Shown piece after piece: positions 35,758-45,435 of a stretch of 64,000 nt of DNA. The stretch spans positions 1 through 64,000 of the forward strand of contig DXDB01000160.1 of assembly GCA_019115705.1 (NCBI GenBank). The letters run 5' to 3'. The first letter of the stretch is position 1. Each line of letters begins with the position of its first letter. The translations under genes were made by a program, and so were the position numbers. The stretch is from Candidatus Tetragenococcus pullicola (GTDB lineage: Bacteria; Bacillota; Bacilli; Lactobacillales; Enterococcaceae). The notes under the pieces are model-generated. The model had not been told where the DNA came from, searched no databases, and worked only from the letters and a program-made list of their open reading frames with translations.

Positions 35758-37510
35758 CTTTTTTTCCCTCCTTGGGAAGTAAAATACGAATAAGTGTCCA
35801 TTCATTTTTTCGAGAGTGAATCTTTAATCCATAATCTTTCCCATAATGATGCTGAATACGCATATGGACCACTCCTAATCCTAGATGGTTCGAAGGAGAG
35901 GAGAGTTGTTCATTCAATTTTGTAATTTCTTTTTCACTAAGACCAACCCCATTGTCAAAAATTTCAATAACGGCCACATCGGTTTCTAGGTATCCATTTA
36001 CAGTGATAATTCCTTGGTTACTTTTTTCTTTTAACCCATGTTTTACCGAATTTTCAATTAATGGTTGCAAGGTCAAACGTGGAATCTGCATTCTTTTAAT
36101 TCCTTCTTCAAAGTCTATTTGGTAAGAAATTTCCCCTTCGTAGCGAACATTGATCAACTCTAGGTAATCGACGATATTTTTTATTTCTTCATTGACAGTT
36201 ACTAATTCTTGATCGGTATTTCGTAAGACATATTCTAATTGATTGGATAAATGTTGAACCATTTTGGCTACTTGCATGTCTTCATTTATCAAGGCGCTCA
36301 TTCGAATGACTTCAAGCGTGTTGTATAGATAATGGGGTTGAAGTTGACTCTTGAGTGATTTTAATTCACTTTCTTTTTGTTTAACCTCTGCGATACGTAG
36401 TCTTTTGTTGTTATCATAAAGATCGACAAGCATTTGGTTAATTTGACGGGAAAGAAACCGCACTTCATTATCAGGTATTTTGCTCGTATCAATCAAAGAC
36501 ATCTCATTTTGGATTTTACCAATTTCAGTGACTAGCGTTTCTACAGGCTGAATTAGAATTTTATCTAACAACCGATAGATTGTATAGGGAATCATGGTCG
36601 CAATAAAAAGACTGAACAGTATAAAAAACCAATACTTAGGCTGATTCCAAATAACACTGCTTGTGGCATGCTGGCTTGTGATGATTTCAAAGCTTTTCAA
36701 GTAATTAGAAGGACTAAAAGAATTCTTAATGCTGTGATCCCGCTTTTTTTGATAAGCTTCTAACAGTTCGTTTTTTGAAAAGTTTAGATATCGTTGGGTT
36801 CGTTCCGGTGAATAAATGACCCGATCATTGTACAAAAGAAAGTAATCTAGCTGGTTGTAGGCAGTATTTGTTGAAAGTATCTGTTCAATTTTTTCTGGTT
36901 TAATAAATAAAAAAATGGTTCCAACATAGGCTTTTGAAGGTAACTGTTCTTTTAGTAAGTTAGGATCATAAATATTTCTAGAAATAACGATTAACGACTG
37001 CTGTTCCCCAAAAGTCTCTTGAATCTTTAAGGGACGAATCAAAATGGTACGTTTGGTAGGGTCAATGTGGCCATAGGATCGGTCATAAACTTTATTATTA
37101 AAGCTACTTCTTGTTTCAATAAATTGTTCCAATTTGTTGTTTTGAAAGGTAACTCCTTCTATTTCTGAATGGCTAGAAAGAATGCTAGACAAGGTAGAAC
37201 GAATATAGGAATCTGATAGTTCATTTTTTTTAGTTGCACTGTTAAAGCTTTGTGTCAGTAGCCGTGTCTGTGTTTCATAATCTTGAAATAAATCATGGAT
37301 TTGGTTGACAGATAGTTGACGATTACTCTCAAAATAATCATTATTTCTAGTTTCTGTTTCTTTGACATATAAGAGTAGAAAGCTTAAACACAAAATTAAA
37401 ATAGGGAGCAAACAAATTAACACGATTACGCGAAAAACAGAAACTGAAATTTGTTCATTGACCAAACCTAGCACCAAACGATTTTTAAGAGAGCGCTCTT
37501 TATTTTTCAT
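35750..37510 (-). CDS. YesM-like sensor histidine kinase
   Basis: This 586-residue LytS/YesM-type kinase has a membrane span at 25-49, an extracellular sensor region of about 240 residues, a second span at 293-313, a HAMP-like linker, His393 in QLQPHYLYNTLE, and an HATPase domain (LIENSVKHGL). The ATG at 37510 is preferred: AGAGAGG lies upstream within the preceding gene and the two genes overlap by 11 bases. It forms an operon with the solute-binding protein (upstream) and the response regulator (downstream). Confidence 0.92.
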   Translation of the reverse strand: MKNKERSLKNRLVLGLVNEQISVSVFRVIVLICLLPILILCLSFLLLYVKETETRNNDYFESNRQLSVNQIHDLFQDYETQTRLLTQSFNSATKKNELSDSYIRSTLSSILSSHSEIEGVTFQNNKLEQFIETRSSFNNKVYDRSYGHIDPTKRTILIRPLKIQETFGEQQSLIVISRNIYDPNLLKEQLPSKAYVGTIFLFIKPEKIEQILSTNTAYNQLDYFLLYNDRVIYSPERTQRYLNFSKNELLEAYQKKRDHSIKNSFSPSNYLKSFEIITSQHATSSVIWNQPKYWFFILFSLFIATMIPYTIYRLLDKILIQPVETLVTEIGKIQNEMSLIDTSKIPDNEVRFLSRQINQMLVDLYDNNKRLRIAEVKQKESELKSLKSQLQPHYLYNTLEVIRMSALINEDMQVAKMVQHLSNQLEYVLRNTDQELVTVNEEIKNIVDYLELINVRYEGEISYQIDFEEGIKRMQIPRLTLQPLIENSVKHGLKEKSNQGIITVNGYLETDVAVIEIFDNGVGLSEKEITKLNEQLSSPSNHLGLGVVHMRIQHHYGKDYGLKIHSRKNEWTLIRILLPKEGKKVD

Positions 37511-38825
37511 TATTCGCTTCCTCTCTTTGATGCTCAAATTCATTTTGTAATTGTTCAGCTACTTTTTCTTTGGGAATTTCTCCAACCATATATTGGTATA
37601 ATAATTGGTTTTGTATCGTAAAAAATTGATACAAATACGAAATCTCGGCAAAAGGCAAGGCGTTTCCTATCACTTTGTTTGGCGCGAGCTGTTTATCAAA
37701 ACGCAGTATTCGTTTCTCAATATTTTCGGGAATGTTTTCTGGCGTTGTACTTAGCTTTGGAGCGAACACTTGAAAATTGGAGAAAATTTCTTGACTTTCC
37801 TCGGAGTAATAAAACACTAAGAAATCCAGTAGGGCTTCTTTTTTGTCCGGATCATTCATTGCACTTTTGGAAAGGCCCCACCCGCTAGGAAACGCATTAT
37901 TAATAACATAAGTTGAGTTCTCTTCTTTTCCAGGCATTAGAAAATAATCAAGTTGAAAATAAGTGGAATCGCTGACAACAGGTTCAATAAAACTACTGGT
38001 AATGAGCATAGCTGTTTTACGATTTTGAAAATCGCTGATAGCCCCTGCTTCGGTCGTTGATTGCCAATTATTAGATGAATAATTGGAGACAAGTTCCTTT
38101 TCTTTTTCAAATAAAGCAAGATAGTCGTCAGAAAAAGAAAGGCTTCCTTGATCTAACTGTTGAAAAAAAGTCGGCTGTTCTTGTATAAATTCCCCCAAAA
38201 GCATGGTAAATAAGGTCTGAATCGTTCGATAATTGGCTCCGGAAAAACCTAATGGGACAATATTATTACCTTTCAACGTTTGACAGATGGTTAAAAAGTC
38301 ATCATAAGATTTAGGAGTTGTTAAACCCAACTCATGAAAGAGTTGTTTATTGTAATAGATTCGATAGTATTGGGATGTTGAAAACGAACGCGTCGGAGCT
38401 AACCAAATATTGTTCGTGTGGTCAAGGATTAATTCATTTTTATTAATAGTTGAAACAAGCTCTTGAGGATAAGGTGTAATAATATCTAAATAATTTGCTG
38501 TTTGAAAATCAGAAAGTTCAATGAGATCTGGCCAAGCGTCGGTCAGATAGAGATTTTTTTCTTCAGTTACAGGAAAATTTTGCTCTTGCAAGGTACTTGA
38601 AATAATCTTGATGTTCGGATTTTTCTCTTGGTAGGTTTGAATGATCGTATCCATTACCTTTGAGAATGTGGGGTCAGACGTTTGATAAGAAATGGTCAAC
38701 TTTTTTTCTAAAGTCATGGTTTCCTTGTCAGGTGTTACTGTGCGATTTAGAAAAAGAACGAATAGACTTAAGACAATCAAAGTTACGAGGATTGTCGTTT
38801 TTATATTACGATAGTTTGATTTCAT
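37500..38825 (-). CDS. Membrane-anchored solute-binding protein encoded with the two-component system
   Basis: This 441-residue protein is of the family 1 extracellular solute-binding type: ISYQTSDPTFSKVMDTIIQTYQEKNP, then YYRIYYNKQLFHELGLTTPKSYDDF. The N-terminus is a hydrophobic anchor (TTILVTLIVLSLFVLFL), with no Cys lipobox. It is the first gene of the kinase-regulator operon rather than part of the ABC operon, so it may be a sensory co-receptor for the kinase. The importer has its own lipoprotein at 41028. GAGGAAG precedes the ATG. Confidence 0.82.
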   Translation of the reverse strand: MKSNYRNIKTTILVTLIVLSLFVLFLNRTVTPDKETMTLEKKLTISYQTSDPTFSKVMDTIIQTYQEKNPNIKIISSTLQEQNFPVTEEKNLYLTDAWPDLIELSDFQTANYLDIITPYPQELVSTINKNELILDHTNNIWLAPTRSFSTSQYYRIYYNKQLFHELGLTTPKSYDDFLTICQTLKGNNIVPLGFSGANYRTIQTLFTMLLGEFIQEQPTFFQQLDQGSLSFSDDYLALFEKEKELVSNYSSNNWQSTTEAGAISDFQNRKTAMLITSSFIEPVVSDSTYFQLDYFLMPGKEENSTYVINNAFPSGWGLSKSAMNDPDKKEALLDFLVFYYSEESQEIFSNFQVFAPKLSTTPENIPENIEKRILRFDKQLAPNKVIGNALPFAEISYLYQFFTIQNQLLYQYMVGEIPKEKVAEQLQNEFEHQREEANNEK

Positions 38826-38924
38826 AGTTATGCTTCCTCTTCAATCTTTTCATGAAAAGTATAACAAACCTCTTAATGGATGTCGAATACGGTTTTAAGT
38901 AATGATGGCACTTTCTATATAAAA

Positions 38925-38938
38925 TGAGAGCGCTTTTT
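38925..38938. promoter_or_regulatory. Candidate CcpA cre site between divergent operons
   Basis: TGAGAGCGCTTTTT matches the cre consensus TGWAARCGYTWNCW at all but two positions. It lies 100 bp upstream of the solute-binding/kinase operon and 156 bp upstream of the ABC operon. A TATACT at about 39002 is a probable -10 for the ABC genes with no good -35, suggesting activator dependence. Confidence 0.5.
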
Positions 38939-39093
38939 GAATTATCTAAAAAAAAGAGTCCTTCTTCTAAAAAAAGAATACACAAATAAAACGATTGCAA
39001 TGTATACTCAAGATGTTCTTTAAAAAAACTTTACTTTTTGAGAAATGCACGAGGAGGATAGCAGAAAAAATATAGTTATAAGGAGGAAATATT

Positions 39094-40068
39094 TTGCAAA
39101 CGCTTGTTAAAGAACCGAAAGAAGCAAAGAAAAAAAGAAAAAAAGAGAAGATCTCTTTTAAGGAAGATTTCAAACGCAATAAGTCATTGTATCTTATGTT
39201 GATACCAGGAATCATATTTTTTATCGTCTTTTCATACGTACCTATGGGCGGCCTTATTCTGGCTTTTAAACGATTCAATGTCGTTGATGGTTTGTTCGGA
39301 AGTCCTTTCAATGGGTTAGATAATTTTCGTTTTATGTTAAGTTCAAGTATGTTTCCTGATTTAAAACGAGCAGTTATTAATACCTTTGTGTTAAATATTA
39401 TCTTTATCGTTTCAGGAACACTTGCTTCAGTGACTCTAGCTATTGTTTTTAGTGAAGTTCGCAATAAACGAGCTCAAAAATTAACACAATCATTGTCAAT
39501 CTTACCAAACTTTATTTCTTGGGTAATCATTGCTTTATTCCTAGATATCTTCATCAATCCCAGAACTGGAGTTATAACCAAGTTACTTTTGACGTTTGGA
39601 ATGAAAACCAACTTTTATTCTGATCCAACCTATTGGCCAATCATTTTAATGATTTTGAAAGTCTGGCAAGGGGCTGGTTATGGATCGATTGTCTATTTAG
39701 CGACCATTACTGGTATTGATAGCGGTATTATGGAAGCTGCGGATATTGATGGCGCCAGTCGCTGGCAAAAAATCACCAAAATTACGATACCAATTTTGGC
39801 CCCAACCGTCGTTTTATTGACCCTGTTTTCAATCGGGAAAATATTTAACGGAGATTTCGGTATGCTTTATGCCATCATCGGTGATAATTCTCAGTTGTAT
39901 CCGACGACCGATGTTATCGATACCTACGTTTATCGAATGATGCGAACCTTAAATGAATTTGGGATCTCAACTGCTGTTGGGTTGGTCCAATCATTAGTTG
40001 GTATGGTATTGGTTTTTGTATCAAATGCATTGGCTAGGAAATTCCAACCAGAATCAGCAATCTTTTAG
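39094..40068 (+). CDS. ABC transporter permease, LplB type
   Basis: This 324-residue inner-membrane permease has six predicted spans and the EAA-type loop EAADIDGASRWQKITKITIP. Together with the next gene it forms the channel of an oligosaccharide importer of the Lpl/Yes class. A TTG start has AAGGAGG ten bases upstream. No ATPase gene is present in the operon; a shared MsmK-type ATPase elsewhere is likely. Confidence 0.92.
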   Translation: MQTLVKEPKEAKKKRKKEKISFKEDFKRNKSLYLMLIPGIIFFIVFSYVPMGGLILAFKRFNVVDGLFGSPFNGLDNFRFMLSSSMFPDLKRAVINTFVLNIIFIVSGTLASVTLAIVFSEVRNKRAQKLTQSLSILPNFISWVIIALFLDIFINPRTGVITKLLLTFGMKTNFYSDPTYWPIILMILKVWQGAGYGSIVYLATITGIDSGIMEAADIDGASRWQKITKITIPILAPTVVLLTLFSIGKIFNGDFGMLYAIIGDNSQLYPTTDVIDTYVYRMMRTLNEFGISTAVGLVQSLVGMVLVFVSNALARKFQPESAIF

Positions 40069-40080
40069 AAAGAGGTGACA

Positions 40081-40980
40081 ATGTTGGCAACATCCACGAT
40101 TAAAAGAACCAAAGGAGATAAAACAATCGAAACGATTGCGACTGTGATAGCGATATTGTTTGCAATCGCTTGTATCGTTCCGTTTATCTATGTAATTTCG
40201 ACATCCTTTTCATCAGAAAAAGCCATTTCTGATTATGGGATTCGTTTGATTCCTAAAGAGTTTTCACTGGCTGCTTATTCCATGTTATTTAAAGGAAAAC
40301 AAATTTGGCAATCCTATGGTGTAACCATTTTTGTTACATTAGTAGGAACGGCGCTTAGTTTGATTTTTAGTGCCATGATGGCGTATCCTTTATCCACGGG
40401 ACGTTTAAAATTGACGGGAAAGATCAACTTCTTTGTTTACTTTACCATGTTATTTTCAGGCGGACTGGTTCCTACGTATTTGTTAATCAGTAGTTATTTG
40501 AAAATGAATAATACGATTTGGGTTTTTATTATTCCCGGCTTAATTAGTCCTTGGAATATGTTCTTACTACGCAATTTCTTCTCATCGATTCCTGCTTCTT
40601 TATCTGAATCAGCACGTATGGATGGTGCTAGTGAGATGACCATCTTATTTAAGATCATTTTACCAGTAGCAAAACCCGCACTTGCAACAATTGGTTTGTT
40701 TTATGCTTTAGGTTATTGGAATGAATGGTTTAAGGCGTTACTTTATGTTTCTAAGTCCAGTTTATATCCATTACAGTTTTTGATTATGCGTATTAATAAA
40801 GAAATCGAAGCCATTCAGGAAGCCGCTCGCCAAGGAGTCAGTATTTCAACAGAAAATCTTCCCGATATAACGATGAAGATGGCGACAGCAGTGGTAACAG
40901 TTGGACCTGTGGTAGCTTTTTATCCATTTGTTCAAAAATATTTTACTTCAGGACTAATGGTAGGTTCTGTAAAAGGATAG
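40081..40980 (+). CDS. ABC transporter permease, LplC/YtcP type
   Basis: This 299-residue permease has the binding-protein-dependent loop ESARMDGASEMTILFKIILP. The ATG at 40081 is chosen since AGAGG lies five bases before it; a GTG at 40075 overlaps that site. It starts 12 bp after LplB. The pair matches the LplB-YtcP arrangement of Bacilli. Confidence 0.92.
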   Translation: MLATSTIKRTKGDKTIETIATVIAILFAIACIVPFIYVISTSFSSEKAISDYGIRLIPKEFSLAAYSMLFKGKQIWQSYGVTIFVTLVGTALSLIFSAMMAYPLSTGRLKLTGKINFFVYFTMLFSGGLVPTYLLISSYLKMNNTIWVFIIPGLISPWNMFLLRNFFSSIPASLSESARMDGASEMTILFKIILPVAKPALATIGLFYALGYWNEWFKALLYVSKSSLYPLQFLIMRINKEIEAIQEAARQGVSISTENLPDITMKMATAVVTVGPVVAFYPFVQKYFTSGLMVGSVKG

Positions 40981-41027
40981 GCAATAAATTTTAAAAAATA
41001 TAAAAATCCTATTAGGAGGAAAAGAAA

Positions 41028-42635
41028 GTGAAAAGAAGAAACAAATTCATGTATTCAGCTCTTTTATTATCGTCAATTGCTTTATTAGGAGCATGTGGTA
41101 GTAGTAATGATAATAATAGCTCGGACGATGGCGAAAAAGAAAGTGCGGAAGTGTCAGGAAATTTAGAATTCGAAGATCCCGGAACCTTAAATATTTACTT
41201 CTTTAATGAAGGAAAAAACGTGGATAAAGTCGTCAAAAAATTTGAAGATGAAACCAAGGATACTTTAAATACGAAACTTAATTTTAATTGGACGACAGAC
41301 CATAAACAAGAAATGCCATTGAAATTTACAGCAAAAGAACCGGTCGATTTAACCTTTGATGCGTATTGGCAAAATTTAGCGAAAAACAAAGGCGATAAGG
41401 TTTATGCAGATTTATCTGGCTATCTAGAAAATGATGATTATCCTGGCTTGAAGAAGGCTTTTTCTTCTGATCTTTTGGATTTAGTACGAGAAGCAGACGG
41501 ATCGATTTACTCCTTGCCTCTGGTCCAATTACATGGTGGAAACCAAGCTCAAGGTTTTATTGTAGATGGAAAGCTTCGGAAAAAATACAATTTACCAGAA
41601 GTAACTGATGAAGAAACCTATAAACAATTTTTAGATACGATGTATGAACATCAAGAAGAAGAAGGCCTAACATCTGTCATGAGTTTGTGGGGCGTTGGTT
41701 GGTCAGACTTCTTAGCACAAAAAAATGAGAAATTAGCCAATAATATTGTGACAGTTTCTAATTTTGATGTGCAATTAAATGAGGATGCAACAAAAGTCGT
41801 AGGTGTTTTGGGTGTCGGCGATGATGACGATGCGGCAAAAGATTTTGCGGGAGACTTCCAAGGAACAAATTATTTGCGCGATCGTTTTAAATTATTTGCG
41901 GATGAGTATGGCAAGTATGTAGATGAAAACGCTTTAAATCCGAGCGATACCGGTGTTTCAAAAAATGCGTCTACCTTTACGTTCTTAAGTGAGTGGCCAA
42001 GTAAAAAAATAGATGCGGAAGAAGATGGGCAAGAACCTGAATTATATATTGCTCAAGAAGAGATTTCAAATGGAGAAGGTAAGGTCTATGAAGATATGAC
42101 TTCTGCCAATAACTTCATGGTTGTACCGGCGTATTCAAAAAATATTGATCGAACCATGGCCTTTTTAAACTGGGTGTATGCTAGTCAAGAAAATTGGGAC
42201 TTATGGAATTATGGGATTGAAGGAGAAGACTTTGAGGCTGTTGGTGATAAAGAATATAATCCTTTGAGCCCGTCGGATAAATATAGTTTCCCAGTTTATG
42301 AAATGACCGATAATGCCACTTATACACGAATTGATTCTTCTTTAGATGATAGATCGAAAGAAATGTTTGAATTTGTGTTGGATGAAAATAATTTTGAACC
42401 AAACCCATTGGCAGGCTTTATGTTTGATGCAGCAGCAACCCCAATGATTTCTCAATCGGCAGCTTCTTATAATACGATTTATGGGGATTACTCTGGTTAT
42501 TTTGCGACAGGACTTTACGGAGATACCTTTGATAAGAAATACGATGAATTTGTTAAACGTAGTGAAAAAGATGCCAAAGTAATGAAAGAAGAAATTGAAA
42601 CCCAAGTACAAGCTTTTCTTGATGCACGTAATTAA
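41028..42635 (+). CDS. Oligosaccharide-binding lipoprotein of the ABC importer
   Basis: This 535-residue protein has a lipoprotein signal with lipobox LGAC (Cys23), a Ser/Asn/Asp-rich linker and an LplA/YtcQ-type binding domain. A GTG start has AGGAGG upstream. It delivers ligands to the two permeases. The long size (over 500 residues) is typical of binding proteins for long or branched oligosaccharides. A hairpin follows at 42647, which may raise its mRNA level relative to the next genes. Confidence 0.92.
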   Translation: MKRRNKFMYSALLLSSIALLGACGSSNDNNSSDDGEKESAEVSGNLEFEDPGTLNIYFFNEGKNVDKVVKKFEDETKDTLNTKLNFNWTTDHKQEMPLKFTAKEPVDLTFDAYWQNLAKNKGDKVYADLSGYLENDDYPGLKKAFSSDLLDLVREADGSIYSLPLVQLHGGNQAQGFIVDGKLRKKYNLPEVTDEETYKQFLDTMYEHQEEEGLTSVMSLWGVGWSDFLAQKNEKLANNIVTVSNFDVQLNEDATKVVGVLGVGDDDDAAKDFAGDFQGTNYLRDRFKLFADEYGKYVDENALNPSDTGVSKNASTFTFLSEWPSKKIDAEEDGQEPELYIAQEEISNGEGKVYEDMTSANNFMVVPAYSKNIDRTMAFLNWVYASQENWDLWNYGIEGEDFEAVGDKEYNPLSPSDKYSFPVYEMTDNATYTRIDSSLDDRSKEMFEFVLDENNFEPNPLAGFMFDAAATPMISQSAASYNTIYGDYSGYFATGLYGDTFDKKYDEFVKRSEKDAKVMKEEIETQVQAFLDARN

Positions 42636-42646
42636 AAAATAAAATG

Positions 42647-42672
42647 ACTGGAGATTCGTTTGAATCTCCAGT
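42647..42672 (+). terminator. Hairpin after the binding-protein gene (attenuator)
   Basis: ACTGGAGATTC (42647-42657) pairs perfectly with GAATCTCCAGT (42662-42672). Only ATCTTTT follows, so termination is probably partial and the next genes are read through. Confidence 0.7.
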
Positions 42673-42698
42673 ATCTTTTGAAAAAGGAACGAGCGAAT

Positions 42699-43298
42699 AT
42701 GAAGAAAATTTTTAGACTAGATAATCCAATTTATCAAAACATTACTAAATTTGTGGATTTTTTATATTTAAGTGTATTGATACTTATCTTTTCATCTTTG
42801 ATCGTAACGATAGGACCCGCTTTTTCAGCAGGTTATTATACATATAATAAGATTTTTTATACAGAAGAAGACCGTGTCTTTCATACCTTCTGGCATAGTT
42901 TTAAAGAGAATTTATCGGATACATTAGGTGTTTCAATTGTGACGGTATTGGTATTGGCGATTTTATATTTAAATTACCAATTTTGTGAAAAGGGCTTATT
43001 GTTCTTTCCCAATTTTAAATTTTTCTTTTTGATTTTGGGTATTTTGTTAGCTACTTATTTTCTATATTATCTGTGTTTGGCTGCTCGCTTTGAAAATACG
43101 GTCAAAGAACGACTGATTGTGACTTTGTCTAGTGCTGTATTAAACTTACCAACAACATTGATTTTAATGGTCATTCTCATTATTGCTTATTTCTTGGCTA
43201 CTATTGTCCCAATTACCTTTCTCTTGTTACCAGGACTTTTAGTTGCTACCAGTCACCGCTTCTGTGAGATGGTGTTTAAGTTTTATGCGAGGGGTTAA
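42699..43298 (+). CDS. YesL-like DUF624 membrane protein
   Basis: This 199-residue membrane protein has four to five predicted spans and the DUF624 opening: a basic start, then NPIYQNITKFVDFLYLSVLILIFS and TIGPAFSAGYY. YesL homologues travel with YesM/YesN systems and Lpl-type ABC transporters; their role is not known. The ATG at 42699 has AAAGGAACGAG upstream. Confidence 0.85.
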   Translation: MKKIFRLDNPIYQNITKFVDFLYLSVLILIFSSLIVTIGPAFSAGYYTYNKIFYTEEDRVFHTFWHSFKENLSDTLGVSIVTVLVLAILYLNYQFCEKGLLFFPNFKFFFLILGILLATYFLYYLCLAARFENTVKERLIVTLSSAVLNLPTTLILMVILIIAYFLATIVPITFLLLPGLLVATSHRFCEMVFKFYARG

Positions 43299-43299
43299 T

Positions 43300-43821
43300 A
43301 TGGAAAATACAATTGTAAAAGAAACGCTCAAACAAAAAAATGGTTTTAAAGGAAAAATTGGCTACCTCTTCTTTGCCTATAAAGGAGTTATTATTACGGT
43401 AGTTTTGACTATTCTTTTTATTATCAGCCTTGTTTTTTCCTATATAAGTAAGACTTCTCCAGTTTTAACGGTGCGTATCGTTAGTTCAGAAGAAACCTAT
43501 CAGAACATAGTTGATCCAATGAAAGATACTTATGGAGAGGTTTTAGATATCTCTGAGGGAGAATCGATTGATGTGACTGAGTTTGATATTAGTGATCAAA
43601 ACAATCAAGATGCTTTTGTAGCCCAACTTGTAGCCCAACAAATCGACGTTATTTTTGTGACAGAAGAAATGGATCAAAAAATGAAGACGTTGTTTGATGA
43701 AAATCAGATAGAAAAGGGAGAGATTAAGTATACTGATCAGTATGGACGCGAGTTTGTCTCGCGAATTCCTAGTGAAATTCCCCATAAAGAGAGTGTCATC
43801 AAATTAACGAATCTAGACTGA
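43300..43821 (+). CDS. Single-span membrane protein of unknown function
   Basis: This 173-residue protein starts at ATG 43300, one base after the YesL stop, with GAGGGG just upstream. A cytoplasmic stretch of about 35 residues leads to a membrane span (GVIITVVLTILFIISLVFSYI), then an extracellular domain of about 110 residues with an NNQDAFVAQLVAQQIDVIFVT segment. No known family recognised. Its place between YesL and GH28 suggests a role in transport or sensing of the same glycan. Confidence 0.7.
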   Translation: MENTIVKETLKQKNGFKGKIGYLFFAYKGVIITVVLTILFIISLVFSYISKTSPVLTVRIVSSEETYQNIVDPMKDTYGEVLDISEGESIDVTEFDISDQNNQDAFVAQLVAQQIDVIFVTEEMDQKMKTLFDENQIEKGEIKYTDQYGREFVSRIPSEIPHKESVIKLTNLD

Positions 43822-43832
43822 GGAGAAGACGA

Positions 43833-45248
43833 ATGAATCAATTACAAACTTATGCAATACCTAATGAAATACCTAAACAAGAAGATTACTTACTAAGAAT
43901 GCGTCCGGTAGGTTCTGACAAGTGGGAAAAAATTGAAGCTTATCAAGTAAAAGTGGATATGCATGATGTAAGAGAAGCTTCGATGATATATTTTGATTTT
44001 CAAGGTGCGGTAGAATTGGAAATTACATTTCCTAAATTTTATACAGTGTATGATGTTCAAATTCGTCCGACTCATTTGAAATATCCAACCGATATCACTG
44101 AGAAAAAAATCATTGTAACCATCAATAAACCCGGAAATTTTTCTTTGGAAATCAACAAAGATCGTTTTCATAATTTGCATATTTTTGCAGGCACCATTGA
44201 AGAAGTTCCTGATAAAGAAGATGAAAACACAGGGATTAACCTGATTGGTGATCGGGCAAACAAAGAAATTGAAAAAATGCCGAAAGACCGTTTGATTTAT
44301 ATTGAGGCCGGCATTCACTATATCTCGAGTTATATTTGGACAATTCCAAGCAATACACGTGTTTATTTAGAACCTGGCGCTGTTTTAATGGGCGGATTAG
44401 CCGTTGAAAATAATGAAAATGTCAGAATCTTTGGTCGTGGTGTGGTATACCAAGGACATTTGTTGCGTCCTTATTTTACCGATGGCTTTTCGATTCGCTA
44501 CAGTCAAAATATTGCTATTTCTGGTGTCTGTTTTATTAATCCCTTGCATTATACGATTTCTTTTGAACAGTCAGAAAGAGTCCAAGTAGAAAATGTGAAG
44601 ACGTTCAGTTGTTACGGATGGTCTGATGGTTTTGACATGGTGAGTTCAAGTCATATTACAATTGATAATTGTTTTTTACGAACCTCTGATGACTGCATTG
44701 CTGTTTATGCTAGTCGCAAAGATAGTTTTGGAAGTAGTTGCGATGTAACAGTGAAAAACTCTGTATTATGGGCAGATGTGGCACATCCTTTTATTACTGG
44801 TACACATGGTAGTCAAAAAGAGCCAGGAGATATTATTGAAAATATTTCCTTGGAAAATATTGATATCTTAGAACACCATGAGTTTCAACCAAATTATTTA
44901 GGCGCCCTGGCTATTAATCCTGGAGATAATAATTTGATAAAAAATGTATCGTTTAAAGATATTCGCATTGATGCCTTTGAACATGGACGAGTTTTTGATA
45001 TTCGCGTGAAGTTTAATAAGGATTATAATCCGATGCCTGGAAAAGGAATTGAAGATGTTTTATTTGAAGATATCGCGATCACCAGTGGCCCAGGGGAAGA
45101 AGTGTCATTGATTGCCGGCTACGATGAGGAGCGCTTGGTAAAAAATATTACGTTTAAAAATATTTATCGGGATGGTATAAAGATGACTAACCTGAAAGAA
45201 GCCAATATATCTGTTGGTGATCATACAGAAAACATCAAATTTCAGTAA
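43833..45248 (+). CDS. GH28-family (polygalacturonase-like) glycoside hydrolase 2, cytoplasmic
   Basis: This 471-residue protein has an N-terminal beta-sandwich (about 1-130) ahead of the GH28 beta-helix. The catalytic region includes DGFDMVSS and SDDCIAVYASRK, with a later FITGTHG. There is no signal peptide. The N-terminal extension and SDDC motif resemble exo-acting GH28 enzymes on pectic or rhamnogalacturonan fragments; substrate not proven. It is the last gene of the ABC operon, 11 bp after the small membrane protein, and ends at a strong terminator. Confidence 0.82.
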   Translation: MNQLQTYAIPNEIPKQEDYLLRMRPVGSDKWEKIEAYQVKVDMHDVREASMIYFDFQGAVELEITFPKFYTVYDVQIRPTHLKYPTDITEKKIIVTINKPGNFSLEINKDRFHNLHIFAGTIEEVPDKEDENTGINLIGDRANKEIEKMPKDRLIYIEAGIHYISSYIWTIPSNTRVYLEPGAVLMGGLAVENNENVRIFGRGVVYQGHLLRPYFTDGFSIRYSQNIAISGVCFINPLHYTISFEQSERVQVENVKTFSCYGWSDGFDMVSSSHITIDNCFLRTSDDCIAVYASRKDSFGSSCDVTVKNSVLWADVAHPFITGTHGSQKEPGDIIENISLENIDILEHHEFQPNYLGALAINPGDNNLIKNVSFKDIRIDAFEHGRVFDIRVKFNKDYNPMPGKGIEDVLFEDIAITSGPGEEVSLIAGYDEERLVKNITFKNIYRDGIKMTNLKEANISVGDHTENIKFQ

Positions 45249-45291
45249 AAGGCATCGATCATGCCTAACAATCAACGTGTCTCTTTTATTT

Positions 45292-45332
45292 AAAGGCAAT
45301 ATTTTAATGGGAGCATTAAAATTTGCCTTTTT
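45292..45332 (+). terminator. Terminator of the ABC operon
   Basis: AAAGGCAATATTTTAATG (45292-45309) pairs with CATTAAAATTTGCCTTT (45314-45330), one bulge, with a long T tract. Confidence 0.9.
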
Positions 45333-45435
45333 TTAAAGAAATGAATGCTTGGTGATGAATAATGAACCAAAAGGAGGATAGAAGTTCAGGTGTTCACAAT
45401 AGAAAAGATAAAAAAATTTAAGGAGGAAGGGTATC

